From Mesorhizobium_K marinum (GTDB lineage: Bacteria > Pseudomonadota > Alphaproteobacteria > Rhizobiales > Rhizobiaceae): a stretch of DNA of 64,000 nt. How positions within the stretch are numbered: position 1 is the first letter of the stretch; every line of letters starts with the position of its first letter. This document shows, in pieces, positions 46,227 through 54,995 of this stretch. The stretch is from NCBI RefSeq assembly GCF_040813715.1, contig NZ_JBFOCH010000015.1, one strand, 5' to 3'. The notes below the pieces were generated by a model that saw only the letters and a program-made list of their open reading frames with translations, ran no database searches and had not been told where the DNA came from. The position numbers and the translations under genes were made by a program.

Positions 46227-47267
46227 TTACTGGACGGCCTTGACCAGCTTGTGCACGCTGTCGGCGTCGTATTTCGGCTCGACCACGATCTTGCCGGAGA
46301 CGATGTCGGCCTTGATGGCTTCGATCTGGGCCCAGATGTCGTCGGGGACGTTCTTGGTCTTCAGCAGCGAAAGGCTGTTGTCCGACAGCTTGATGTCGTA
46401 GTTGCGCGTGCCGAACTTGTCGGCCTTCAGGTCTTCGATCATCGCGCCGTAGACCGGGGTCAGGTCCCAGACGACCGACGACAGGAGGTAGCCCTTGTCG
46501 ATCGAGGTCTTGTCGCCGATCACGTCGATGAAATAGGCCTTGCCGCCATCGGTCGCCTTGGTGGTCTCGACCGCCTGCAGCATGCCGAAGCTCGAACCGT
46601 TGCCCTGGCCGAAGATGACGTCTGCGCCGGAGGCGATGACGGTCTCGGTGACGCGCTTGCCGCCGGCGGCGTCGGCATAGGCGGCCGGGCCGATCACCGC
46701 GTAGCGGACTTCAACGGCCGGGTCTTCGGCCTTCACGCCCTCGGCGAAGGCGACGGACATGTTGTTCCAGGACGGAGGCTCGCCGGAAACGACGATGCCG
46801 ACCACCTTGGTGCGGCTCATCTTGGCGGCGAGCCTGCCGGCCAGATAGGCGCCCTGGTGCCCGGAGGCGGTGTAGTCGGCGACCTTGCCGGCTTCGAGCT
46901 TGTCGGGGCTGTCGACGATGGCGACGGGGATGTTCAGTTCCGCGCCGATTTCAGGGGCGGCGGTGTTGTAGCCGCTGGCGTGGGCGATGAGAAGGCTGGC
47001 GCCGTCCTCTCCCAACTCGCGCAGCGTCGGGCGTACGTCGCCGTAGCCCAGATTCTCGGCCACCACGACTTCCACGCCGGCGGCGGCAGCCGCAGCCTTG
47101 GCGGCGTCGACGCCCTGCTGGTTCCAGCCCATGTCGGTGCCCTGCTCGGGGGCGAGGATGGCAATCGACTTCACCTCGGCGGCGTGCAGCGCCACCGTCC
47201 CAACTCCACCCATGAGCGCCAGCGCCAGAGCCGTCCGGCTTGCCGTCTCGATCATCCATTGTTTCAT
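46227..47267 (-). CDS. BMP family substrate-binding protein (second system)
   Basis: 346-aa periplasmic binding protein with signal peptide (cleavage around LHA-AEV, residue 30). It contains MGWNQQGVDAAKAAAAAAGVEV, HASGYNTAAPEIG and ASGADVIFGQGNGSSFGML, typical of the PnrA-like family. Start of the transporter operon. It differs clearly from the nucleoside-binding protein at 10641, so the ligand may not be the same. The neighbouring vitamin B6-type catabolic cluster makes a pyridine derivative or a nucleoside-like molecule possible. Confidence 0.88.
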   Translation of the reverse strand: MKQWMIETASRTALALALMGGVGTVALHAAEVKSIAILAPEQGTDMGWNQQGVDAAKAAAAAAGVEVVVAENLGYGDVRPTLRELGEDGASLLIAHASGYNTAAPEIGAELNIPVAIVDSPDKLEAGKVADYTASGHQGAYLAGRLAAKMSRTKVVGIVVSGEPPSWNNMSVAFAEGVKAEDPAVEVRYAVIGPAAYADAAGGKRVTETVIASGADVIFGQGNGSSFGMLQAVETTKATDGGKAYFIDVIGDKTSIDKGYLLSSVVWDLTPVYGAMIEDLKADKFGTRNYDIKLSDNSLSLLKTKNVPDDIWAQIEAIKADIVSGKIVVEPKYDADSVHKLVKAVQ

Positions 47268-47356
47268 GACATTGTTCCCAGTTCTCGATTTTGGTTGACT
47301 AATGGCCTTGAGCCGGGTGCATTCGTCCTGTCCTCACCCCCGAACGACGGTCAGAG

Positions 47357-47758
47357 ATGCAGGTTTTGCCCCTTCTTGTTGCAGCCCTTGTCGGGCTGTT
47401 CGCTGCGCCGGCAGCCGCCGGTACGCAATCTTTCGATGTCACCATAAGGAACACCGGCGAGACCGTGCTCGCCTGCGATGCGTCGATCGCGCACTGGTTC
47501 TCGAACGCGCTCGGAGACGTGGCGCCCGGACAGACGTTGCGCTTCACGCTGCTCGCCGACGCGAGCGACGGAACGGTGTTCATGCGCAACAGCGCGGGCG
47601 ACGAGATGCCCGTGCAGCGGTTGTGGTGCGGATTGAAGAGCCGGAGCTGGGCCACGCGCGCCGAGATCGGGCTCGACCGCCGCATCGGCGAAGTTCCCGC
47701 GCCGATCGCGCTCGACTGCGCCGGAAAGACGGCCAGCACCGTCTGCGCCCGACCGTAG
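47357..47758 (+). CDS. Small exported protein, unknown
   Basis: 133 aa with a clear signal peptide (MQVLPLLVAALVGLFAAPAAA) and a mature domain with four cysteines (two in LACDAS and RLWCGL, two in LDCAGK and TVCARP) that could form disulfides. No family recognised. Transcribed away from the binding-protein gene, 89 bp between starts. Confidence 0.6.
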   Translation: MQVLPLLVAALVGLFAAPAAAGTQSFDVTIRNTGETVLACDASIAHWFSNALGDVAPGQTLRFTLLADASDGTVFMRNSAGDEMPVQRLWCGLKSRSWATRAEIGLDRRIGEVPAPIALDCAGKTASTVCARP

Positions 47759-47900
47759 GCGCACCGGATTGCTGAGATCGTGGGTCCAGACGTCGGACGC
47801 ATGGAAATCACTTCTGGCGCGATGAGCAAACAGTTCTCCCGGCACTGGGCAAGCACCCGCCGGAACGGCTTTCGGCACGCTCCGATTGACAGCGCGAGAA

Positions 47901-47918
47901 TACGATAACACTATCATA
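47901..47918. promoter_or_regulatory. Inverted repeat upstream of the SDR gene, candidate GntR operator
   Basis: TACGATA-ACAC-TATCATA, half-sites matching at 6 of 7 positions, in an AT-rich island 118 bp before the SDR start. The TATCATAC/GTATGATA word is shared with the elements at 49615 and 54864. Confidence 0.5.
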
Positions 47919-48035
47919 CCGTATTACAATCGGAAAAACTCGCGCCCGCGGATTCTTGCGCCGCCGGGCATCCCGCGCGAGCTATCCCAGGCCCGGCCAT
48001 CGTGGTCCGGGCCGCAGTCCTGAAGGATTTTGGAG

Positions 48036-48803
48036 ATGCGTACTGCGATCGTTACGGGCGCCAGCAGGGGCCTTGGCCGGGCTTTCGCGATCGGTCTGGC
48101 CAAGGACGGATTCGCGCTCAGCCTCGCCGCGCGCCAGGCCGACGAACTGGCGGCGACAGCCGAGGCGGCGCGGGCGGCTGGCTCGCCGCTTGTGACGACG
48201 CACGCCCTCGACCTGTCGCTGCCGGAATCGCCGGGCATCGTGGTGGAGCGCACGCTGGCCGAGACGGGCAGCATCGACGCCCTCGTCAACAATGCCGGGG
48301 CGACCAAGCGCGGCGACTTCCTCGCCCTTTCTGATGCCGACTTCATCGACGGGTTCGGCTTGAAGTTTCACGCGACGGTTCGTTTCTGCCGCGCCGCATG
48401 GGAACCGCTTGTCGCCAGCCGCGGGGCGATCGTGAACATCTCCGGGGTCGGCGCGCACACGCCCGAGCCGGACTTCACCATCGGCGGCCCGGTCAACTCC
48501 GCGCTCATCAACTTCACCAAGGCGATTGCCAAGCGCGCGCAGGGCACCGGCATGCGCATCAACACGCTCTGCCCCGGCCACATCGTCACCGAGCGGTTGG
48601 GAAAGCGCATCGAGACGCTGGCGCGCGAGCGCGGGATTTCCGTCGAAGAGGCACGCGAGGAGATGCGGATCAGCCAGGGCATCGCGCGCTACGGCGAGCC
48701 GGATGAAGTCGCCGACGTGGTGCGCTTCCTGTGCAGTCCGGCCGCGGCTTATGTGCACGGAACGGTGATCGACGTGGACGGCGGCGCGACGCCGGGGATC
48801 TGA
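48036..48803 (+). CDS. Short-chain dehydrogenase/reductase lacking the usual YxxxK
   Basis: 255-aa Rossmann-fold protein: TGASRGLGRAFAIGLA cofactor loop (about 7-22), NNAG, then ISGVGAHTP. Where classical SDRs have Tyr-x-x-x-Lys this protein reads GGPVNSALINFTKA, so neither catalytic Tyr nor Lys is in place. The C-terminal HGTVIDVDGG is standard. It is either a divergent SDR subclass with another acid/base residue or a non-redox enzyme. Transcribed toward the gntR gene and convergent with it. Probably part of the same regulon through the inverted repeat at 47901. Confidence 0.8.
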   Translation: MRTAIVTGASRGLGRAFAIGLAKDGFALSLAARQADELAATAEAARAAGSPLVTTHALDLSLPESPGIVVERTLAETGSIDALVNNAGATKRGDFLALSDADFIDGFGLKFHATVRFCRAAWEPLVASRGAIVNISGVGAHTPEPDFTIGGPVNSALINFTKAIAKRAQGTGMRINTLCPGHIVTERLGKRIETLARERGISVEEAREEMRISQGIARYGEPDEVADVVRFLCSPAAAYVHGTVIDVDGGATPGI

Positions 48804-48840
48804 AGCGAACGGCGCGCCGGTCGGCCCGGCGCCAGAGCGC

Positions 48841-49554
48841 TCAGCCGGCCGATTCGGCCGTCTCTTCGTCCAGCCGCTCGCGCAGGATCTGGATCGCCAC
48901 CTTGCCCGCGTTCATGACGTGGCGGGCGGCCGCCTTGCGGGCGTCCTTGCCGCGGCGCGCGGCCAGGTGTCCGACGAGTTCTTCCAGTTCCTCGAGGCTT
49001 TCGCGCGTGCGGCCGGGCGCGCCGAGCGAGGTCGCCCGCAGAACCATCACCCGCGCATTGAGCGAGGACAGCGTGTGGCCGAGCGCCTCGTTGTGCGCGC
49101 CGTCGATCAGGCAGTCGTAGAAGGCGTTCTTGGCGGTGAGCCGCTCGAGCGGATCCGGGCTGCCGGCTGACGCCTTCAGGACGTCGAACGCCCGCTTCAG
49201 CGCGACGATGTCCGCGTCGGTGGCGTTGCGCGTGAACAGTTCGCAGGCGAGCCCCTCGAGTTCGACGCGCACCTCGTAGATGCCCTGCGCCTGCTCGGGC
49301 GACAGGCGCGCGACGATCGGGCCGCGATGCGGCAGGACCTGCACCAGCCCCTCGCTTTCGAGCTGCCGCAGGGCTTCGCGGACGGCCGTCCGGCTGACGC
49401 CCGTCATCTCGCAGAGGTCCCGCTCGGTGATCCGCTGCCCGGAGGTGAAGTAGCCAAGTGCGATCGAATTGCGGATGCTCTCGGTGACGCTGTGGCGCAC
49501 CGGCGCGGCCGCCTTGGTCACTTTGAAATCGATAGGCAGTGCTTTCACGTTCAT
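48841..49554 (-). CDS. GntR-family regulator with FCD ligand domain
   Basis: 237 aa. N-terminal winged HTH: IALGYFTSGQRITERDLCEMTGVSRTAVREALRQLESEGLV. This is followed by an all-helical FCD-type domain (from about 85) with the metal/ligand His/Asp residues in NAFYDCLIDGAHNEAL and NARVMVLRA. A candidate autoregulatory operator lies at 49615-49637. Sits at the start of the B6 catabolic cluster and is its likely effector-responsive repressor. Confidence 0.9.
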   Translation of the reverse strand: MNVKALPIDFKVTKAAAPVRHSVTESIRNSIALGYFTSGQRITERDLCEMTGVSRTAVREALRQLESEGLVQVLPHRGPIVARLSPEQAQGIYEVRVELEGLACELFTRNATDADIVALKRAFDVLKASAGSPDPLERLTAKNAFYDCLIDGAHNEALGHTLSSLNARVMVLRATSLGAPGRTRESLEELEELVGHLAARRGKDARKAAARHVMNAGKVAIQILRERLDEETAESAG

Positions 49555-49614
49555 GCCTGGACCTGTGGACTTGGGTTTCCTCGGGCCCCCGACTCAATTT
49601 GCCCCGGGGGCATT

Positions 49615-49637
49615 GTATGACGATCCTACTATACGAC
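49615..49637. promoter_or_regulatory. Candidate GntR operator at the gntR promoter
   Basis: GTATGAC-N9-ATACGAC, an imperfect inverted repeat with the same left half-site and the same 9-bp spacing as the perfect one at 54864-54886, located 60 bp upstream of the gntR start. Confidence 0.5.
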
Positions 49638-49664
49638 CGGCCGGCAATTCGGAAGCCGGCACGG

Positions 49665-50849
49665 TCATGCTGCCGCCGAATCGATCACCCGCATGGCCGC
49701 CGCGACGCCCGCGCCCACGTCGATGCCCTTCACGCCGAGCGCCGCGCATGCGCCCGCTACCGCCGCGACGGCCACCAGCGAATAGATCGGCCGCGCCGTC
49801 GGCCCCATATGTCCGATGCGGATGAGCTTGCCCAGCGTTTCGCCGCGGCCCGACGAGACGACGACGCCGTAGCGCTCGCGCACGGCGCTTCTGAGCTTCG
49901 CCTCATCGACGCCTTCCGGCACACGGACCGCGGTACAGGTCGGCGAGGCGATGTCCTCGCTGGCCGCCCACAGCGAAAGGCCGGCCGCCTTGATGCCAGC
50001 GCGGCACGCGGCGGCGGTGAGCGCATGGCGCTGCCACACCGCTTCGTCGCCCTCGGCGAGGTAGAGGTCGAGCGCGGCGTCGAGACCGTTGATCTCCGAC
50101 ACCGAAGGCGTGAAGGGGAACGGCTGCGTCGCCTCGTGCGCGCGCCGCCAGTCGACGATGGACAGCATCGAGGCGCGGGGCGCGTCCGGGTTCGCCTCCA
50201 TCTTGCGCCAGGCCGCATCGCTGACATGGAGCAGCGAAAGCCCGGGCGGGCATCCCAGGCACTTGTTCGGCCCGGTGACGAAGATGTCGGCCTCGCAGGC
50301 TTCCGGCAGGACATTCATGCCGCCGAACGAGGACACCGCGTCGACGATCAGCAGCTTGCCCGCAGCGCGGACGGCGGCGCCGATCTCGTTGGCCGGGTTC
50401 ACGGTGCCGGACGGCGTGTCGTGATGGCAGAGCGCGACGACGGCGATGTCGGGGCGATTGCGGAGCGCTTCGGCGACGGCCTCGCCGCTCAGCACCTCGT
50501 TGTAGGGGACTGCCAGCTCGAGAACCTCGCCGGCGTAGCGGGCGGCCCAGTAGCCGAAACCCTTCCCGTAGACGCCGGACACAAGGTTCAGCACCACGTC
50601 GCCCTTGGCGATCAGGGAAGCGGCCGCCGCTTCCAGCGCGAGCACGGGCTCGCCATGCAGGATGACCGGCTGCGATGCCGAGCGGAATGCGCGGCGAACT
50701 TTTTCGTTGACCGCCTCGTAGTGCGCGAGGAAGGCCGGGTCGTAGTCGTAGAGAACCGGCCGCGAGAGGCCGCGCAGCACCGCCGGATAGGCGTCCACCG
50801 GGCCGGTGGTCAGCGTGAAGATCGGATCGGGGATGGGGGTTCTGGACAC
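49665..50849 (-). CDS. ppaT: Pyridoxamine-pyruvate transaminase
   Basis: 394-aa class V aminotransferase converting pyridoxamine and pyruvate to pyridoxal and alanine, an early step of vitamin B6 degradation. It looks very close to the Mesorhizobium enzyme (393 aa) as I recall it. The Schiff-base Lys196 in VTGPNKCLG and substrate residues Glu67 (LHGEPVL), Arg335 (SSGRGE) and Arg344 (IRIGHMGP) all fall one number below those known for it (Lys197, Glu68, Arg336, Arg345). The start is GTG at 50849 with AGGAG 7 bases upstream. It ends the minus-strand operon MBL-SDR-HIBADH-MmgE-ppaT. A serine-glyoxylate-type role is less likely given the substrate residues. Confidence 0.92.
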   Translation of the reverse strand: MSRTPIPDPIFTLTTGPVDAYPAVLRGLSRPVLYDYDPAFLAHYEAVNEKVRRAFRSASQPVILHGEPVLALEAAAASLIAKGDVVLNLVSGVYGKGFGYWAARYAGEVLELAVPYNEVLSGEAVAEALRNRPDIAVVALCHHDTPSGTVNPANEIGAAVRAAGKLLIVDAVSSFGGMNVLPEACEADIFVTGPNKCLGCPPGLSLLHVSDAAWRKMEANPDAPRASMLSIVDWRRAHEATQPFPFTPSVSEINGLDAALDLYLAEGDEAVWQRHALTAAACRAGIKAAGLSLWAASEDIASPTCTAVRVPEGVDEAKLRSAVRERYGVVVSSGRGETLGKLIRIGHMGPTARPIYSLVAVAAVAGACAALGVKGIDVGAGVAAAMRVIDSAAA

Positions 50850-50884
50850 GTCTCTTCTCCTGTCGCGGTGCTTTCGCTTCAACT

Positions 50885-52246
50885 CTATCTCGGTCGTGCG
50901 AGCGCCAGGAAATGCGCGCCGTCGTCGGCGTCCTCAATTCCCCAGATCGCTTCAACCAGTTCGTCCACGGCCAGGTCGATCCCGCGCCATTCGACCTGCG
51001 CGCGCAGCTTGGCCGCGAGGTCGGCATCGGTCATCGGCCGCTCGAGCCCGCCCCTGGCGGCCTCGACGGAACGGACGATCTCGCGGCCGTCGGCGAGCGT
51101 GAGGCGAACCCGCGCGCTTTCCAGCGAGCAGGACGGATCGTCGTGGAAACGCAGCCTTGCGCCGAAGGCGCGAAGGTCGGGATCGGCCACGCTGCGATCC
51201 GAAAAGGCGTCGAGGTCGGCGATGCCGCGCAGCAGGCTGACGGCCACGGCATGCTGTGCGCTCACCTGTGCCAGGCGGCCCGACGTCACGCCCGGTCGAT
51301 CCGTCCTCTGGCGCAGCAGCGGATGTCCCGTCAGTTCCACGTCGACGATCGCCGCCGGGTCGAAGCCGCCTTCCGCGTGCAGAGCCAGACACGCCTCGAT
51401 CACCGGGTTGAGCACGACGCCGCAGGGATAGGGCTTGAATGTGTTGTTGAGCACTTCCCACCCGCTGCCGAGGCCGTCGGTCAGCCGCGAGGGCTCTGCC
51501 GCATCGCTGTAGAGAGGGAAGAAGCCGTGCCGGCCGGTCAGTGGGCGTTCGGGTCCGGCAAAGCCGCGTTCGGCCAGCAGCGCGGCCATCAGCCCGCCGC
51601 GCGCCGCCTGGCCGACACTCAGGCTTTTCGACATGGTGCCGAGCGTTTCCACCGAGCCTGCGGCCTGGGCGAGCGCATTGCCGAGCGCATCCGCCAGCGC
51701 GGGCGGCGCAAGGCCGAGCAGGCGGCCGGCGGCAAGCGCCGCGCCGACGATGCCGCAGGTCGAGGTGATGTGCCAGCCGCGCGCATAGTGTCCGCTGCCG
51801 GCTGCGTTGCCGAGCCGGCAGGTCGCCTCCATGCCGACGACGAAGGCTTCAAGCAGGGCAGAGCCGCTGACGGGGCGCCCCTCGGCTGCCCGCAGTTCGG
51901 CCAGCGCCAGCACGGCGGGGCCGACCGGCGCGGCCGGATGGATGACCGTCGGGACATGGGTGTCGTCGAAATCGAAGATGTTGGCGGCCGCGGCGTTGAT
52001 GCAGGCGGCCCACAGCATGTCGGCGCGTTCGCGGCGGCCGATCAGGCCGGTCGTCGCCGCGCCGCCGAAGCCGGAGGAGAGTTCGGCCAGCCGGTCGATC
52101 GCCGCCTCGCCGGCGCCGCCGATCGCCGTGCCCACCATGTTCAGCAGCGAACGGCGTCCAGCCGCCCGCACGGCTTCGGGCAGGGCTTTCGGCGTGCCTG
52201 CGAACTCGGCGAGCAGCAGTTCCGGCGTCGGCGCGGCTCCGCCCAC
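50885..52246 (-). CDS. MmgE/PrpD family protein
   Basis: 453-aa cytosolic protein of the MmgE/PrpD fold, which includes 2-methylcitrate dehydratase, aconitate isomerase/decarboxylase-type enzymes. Visible family blocks are NIFDFDDTHVPTVIHPAAPVGP (about 89-110, with the Asp/His cluster), GWHITSTCGIVGAALAAGRLLGL and NNTFKPYPCG. It probably acts on a dicarboxylic or tricarboxylic intermediate released from the opened ring. GTG start directly after the upstream stop. Confidence 0.85.
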   Translation of the reverse strand: MGGAAPTPELLLAEFAGTPKALPEAVRAAGRRSLLNMVGTAIGGAGEAAIDRLAELSSGFGGAATTGLIGRRERADMLWAACINAAAANIFDFDDTHVPTVIHPAAPVGPAVLALAELRAAEGRPVSGSALLEAFVVGMEATCRLGNAAGSGHYARGWHITSTCGIVGAALAAGRLLGLAPPALADALGNALAQAAGSVETLGTMSKSLSVGQAARGGLMAALLAERGFAGPERPLTGRHGFFPLYSDAAEPSRLTDGLGSGWEVLNNTFKPYPCGVVLNPVIEACLALHAEGGFDPAAIVDVELTGHPLLRQRTDRPGVTSGRLAQVSAQHAVAVSLLRGIADLDAFSDRSVADPDLRAFGARLRFHDDPSCSLESARVRLTLADGREIVRSVEAARGGLERPMTDADLAAKLRAQVEWRGIDLAVDELVEAIWGIEDADDGAHFLALARPR

Positions 52247-53149
52247 TCAGGCCTCCCTGGCGGCGCGGCCGCGCACCTCGACGCCCGCCCATCGCTCGAG
52301 CGGACGGATCACGGCGGTCATGTCGGCGTCCGGTCCGAAATCGGCCTTCGTCACGGCGAACAGCATGCGCACAGCGTTGCCGACCATCATCGGCACGCCG
52401 AGGCGCTCGGCTTCGTCCAGACAGAGCCGGATATCCTTCAGCGACAGCGAGATGGCGAAGCCGAAATCGAAGCTGCCCGGCAGCACGAAGCGCGGGATCT
52501 TGTCGACGCTGGCGGAGGTGCGGCCGCTTCCGGCGTTCAGCACCTCGACCATCACGTCGGGGTCGAGGCCTGCCTTCGCGCCCATCACCATCGCCTCGCT
52601 GGTGATCGCCAGCGAGGCAGCCGAGCAGATGTTGTTGATGAGCTTCATCACCTGCGCCTTGCCGGGCTCCTCGGCGATCCGGATCACCTTGCCGAAGGCG
52701 GCGAGCAACGGCTCCACCACGGTGAAATGCGCCGACGGCCCGGCCGCCATCAGCGCCAGCGATCCCTTCCTCGCGCCGGCGACGCCGCCGGACACCGGGC
52801 TGTCGACCAGCGCGACGCCGGAGCCGTTCAGGATGTCGGCCAGTTCCATCTCGCTCTTGGGGCCGGTGGTCGAGAGATCGACCACGCGCTTTACCCGGCC
52901 GGGAGCGGTGGCGATCGCCCTGCCGACCGCGAGCACCACCTCCGGCGTGGGGAGCGAGAGGAAGATCGTCTCGACCCGTTCCGCCAGTTCCTCCAGCGTG
53001 GCGGCCGTCGGGGCGCCCGCTGCCGCCAGTTCGGCCATGGCGGCCTGCGACCGGTCGTAGACGACCGGACTGTGGCCGGCGCCGATCAGTCGCTCGGCCA
53101 TGGGCCGTCCCATGTTCCCCAAACCGACGAAGCCGATGGTGTCTTTCAT
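52247..53149 (-). CDS. 3-hydroxyisobutyrate dehydrogenase-like NAD(P) oxidoreductase
   Basis: 300-aa beta-hydroxyacid dehydrogenase. N-terminal Rossmann motif IGFVGLGNMGRPMAERL (residues 5-21), substrate signature VDSPVSGGVAGARKGSL, and catalytic Lys in VMKLINNICS. ATG at 53149 with AAGGAGA 5 bases upstream. It could oxidise a hydroxymethyl group or a hydroxyacid produced in the pathway. Second from the SDR end of the operon. Confidence 0.88.
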   Translation of the reverse strand: MKDTIGFVGLGNMGRPMAERLIGAGHSPVVYDRSQAAMAELAAAGAPTAATLEELAERVETIFLSLPTPEVVLAVGRAIATAPGRVKRVVDLSTTGPKSEMELADILNGSGVALVDSPVSGGVAGARKGSLALMAAGPSAHFTVVEPLLAAFGKVIRIAEEPGKAQVMKLINNICSAASLAITSEAMVMGAKAGLDPDVMVEVLNAGSGRTSASVDKIPRFVLPGSFDFGFAISLSLKDIRLCLDEAERLGVPMMVGNAVRMLFAVTKADFGPDADMTAVIRPLERWAGVEVRGRAAREA

Positions 53150-53174
53150 GTCATTCTCCTTGCCGGCTGTTCGC

Positions 53175-53966
53175 TCAGGCGATGGACCAGCCATTGTCTA
53201 CAGGGATCGCAGCGCCGTTGATGCCGTCGCTCTGCGGGCCGCAGAGGAAGAGCGCCAGCGCCGTCACCGTCTCCATGGGGATGAACCTGCCGCCTGGCTG
53301 ACGCGTCGACAGGAAGAGGGCCGTCGCCTCGTCCCGGCCGATGCCGCGCTCGGCCGCAAGCGTGTCGATCCGCGCAAGCGCGCTGTCGGTCGCCATCAGT
53401 CCGGGACAGATCGCGTTGCAGGTGATTCGGGTGGACGCCAGCTCCAGGGCGACGGTCCGTGTCAGTCCGACCATGGCGTGCTTGGTGGTGACGTAGTCGG
53501 CGCGGTTCGCCAGGGCGATCAGGCTGTAGACGGAGGCCATGTTGACGATGCGTCCGAAGCCGCGTTCGCGCATGACGGGCAGGCAGGCGCGGATGAGCCG
53601 GAACGGCGCCGAAAGATTGACCTCCAGGGCGCGGTCCCAGTCGGCGTCGGCGAGATCGGTCACCGCCGCAATCTTCCGGACGACGGCGTTGTTGACCAGG
53701 ATGTCGACGCCGCCCATCGCTTCGGTGGCCTCGGCGGCCAACCGGTCGGCGGCCGTGTCGACGGCGAGGTCGAGGATGCTCGATCCGACCGGCCTGCCGG
53801 TTGCATCGGAGAGGCTTCGGGCCGCGTCGGCGACGGCAGGCGAGATGTCGGTGAGGTAGACCGTGTCGCCGGCTTCGGCGAAGGCGCGGGCCAGGCCCAG
53901 CCCGAGGCCGACCGCCGAGCCGGTGACCAGCACCCTGCGCGGCGACGTGGTCTTTGCGCCGCTCAT
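53175..53966 (-). CDS. SDR dehydrogenase, candidate pyridoxal 4-dehydrogenase
   Basis: 263-aa classical SDR: VTGSAVGLGLGLA cofactor loop, NNAVVRK, catalytic Ser in NMASVYS and Tyr-x-x-x-Lys in YVTTK (about 158-162), PGLMATDS. In Mesorhizobium, pyridoxal 4-dehydrogenase is an SDR encoded beside ppaT and the lactonase. The same neighbours here make oxidation of pyridoxal to 4-pyridoxolactone the leading guess. The ATG overlaps the MBL stop (ATGA). Confidence 0.8.
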   Translation of the reverse strand: MSGAKTTSPRRVLVTGSAVGLGLGLARAFAEAGDTVYLTDISPAVADAARSLSDATGRPVGSSILDLAVDTAADRLAAEATEAMGGVDILVNNAVVRKIAAVTDLADADWDRALEVNLSAPFRLIRACLPVMRERGFGRIVNMASVYSLIALANRADYVTTKHAMVGLTRTVALELASTRITCNAICPGLMATDSALARIDTLAAERGIGRDEATALFLSTRQPGGRFIPMETVTALALFLCGPQSDGINGAAIPVDNGWSIA

Positions 53967-54814
53967 CGCGCCAGCTCCTGCCAGGACAGAAGCGGCGGCT
54001 CGTCCAGGCGGACCGCGATCCCCTCGAGCGAGGGATCGGGCGCGGGGTATGCACGAATCACCGCCGGGTCGTGGCCCGGCACGATGTGGTCGAGGCTCGG
54101 GGCCAGCGCGACCAGGCGCTCGAAGCCCCTCAGCAGCGCCTGTTCGTCGACGAAGATCGGGAACGGGTTGCGCCGCGCGAGGTTGGCGTAGAGGTGGGTC
54201 GCGTCGGACGCGACCACGACCCAGCCGCGCCGGGTGAAGACGCGCACGCATTGCAGGCCGGCGGAGTGACCGGGGACGGAATGCAGCCAGAGGCCCGGGG
54301 CAAGGCGCCGGTCGCCGTCGTGGAAGGTGACGCGTCCCGCATAGAGCGCGCGTACATAGTCGACGATGTTCTCGACGTCGAAAACGGCCCGGGCTTCCGG
54401 GCGGCATATGCAGGGGCCGGTGGCGTAGGCCGGTTCGGCGGCCTGAAGATGGAAGCACGCCCTTGGAAATTCCGTGAGGGTGCCGGCGTGGTCGTAGTGG
54501 AGATGGGTCAAGATGACTTGCTCGACCTGCGCGGCGTCGACCCCCAGCAGCCTCAGCGCTTCGGACGGCGTGCGCAGGAGCGTGCGCCCGCGGGCGGCCG
54601 CCGCGTCGGCTGCAAACCCTGTGTCGATGACGTAGATTTCGGCGTCGCGCCTCGCCAGCCATATGAAGTAGGCGAGGTCGGACCCGGCGTCGTGCGGGTC
54701 GGCGTGCAGGAAGTTGTCGGCCGGCGCCCGGCCGCCGTGGACGGCATAGCGCAGCGCATAGAGTTCGAAGGGCGCTGGCGCTTCCTCCCCGTCGACGTCC
54801 GCAGGCTCTGCCAT
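53963..54814 (-). CDS. MBL-fold lactonase, candidate 4-pyridoxolactonase
   Basis: 283-aa metallo-beta-lactamase fold hydrolase with the zinc motif HLHYDHAG (His104, His106, Asp108, His109), VPGHSAGLQ with the next His, VVASDATHLY and a final VPGHDP. This layout is that of N-acyl-homoserine lactonase-like enzymes, and 4-pyridoxolactonase is from the same branch. First gene of the minus-strand operon, 50 bp behind the inverted repeat. An alternative TTG start at 54850 is less likely. Confidence 0.78.
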   Translation of the reverse strand: MAEPADVDGEEAPAPFELYALRYAVHGGRAPADNFLHADPHDAGSDLAYFIWLARRDAEIYVIDTGFAADAAAARGRTLLRTPSEALRLLGVDAAQVEQVILTHLHYDHAGTLTEFPRACFHLQAAEPAYATGPCICRPEARAVFDVENIVDYVRALYAGRVTFHDGDRRLAPGLWLHSVPGHSAGLQCVRVFTRRGWVVVASDATHLYANLARRNPFPIFVDEQALLRGFERLVALAPSLDHIVPGHDPAVIRAYPAPDPSLEGIAVRLDEPPLLSWQELAR

Positions 54815-54863
54815 CGCCTCCACCCGCTCGCCCGCACATTGGCGCGGCAAGCTTTGTATTTCA

Positions 54864-54886
54864 GTATGACCGTATTCCTGTCATAC
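54864..54886. promoter_or_regulatory. Candidate GntR operator between the two divergent catabolic operons
   Basis: A perfect inverted repeat GTATGAC-N9-GTCATAC lies between the MBL start (54814) and the CMD start (54996), placing it over both divergent promoters. Its half-site recurs at the gntR promoter and, in variant form, upstream of 48036. Confidence 0.65.
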
Positions 54887-54995
54887 AATCTGTTGACACG
54901 TCAAGCGCGGCGTGTCTAACTCACACCATCAGGCGGCGCCGACCAACCGGCTTCGCTCCTGCCGCGAGGCGGGCAGCATCCCACCGGAGAGATTT

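Noticed and set aside
50912..53221. 769-codon plus-strand frame opposite the MmgE/PrpD and HIBADH-like genes
   Set aside because: Arg/His/Gln-rich composition without domains. It is a shadow of the real minus-strand genes.
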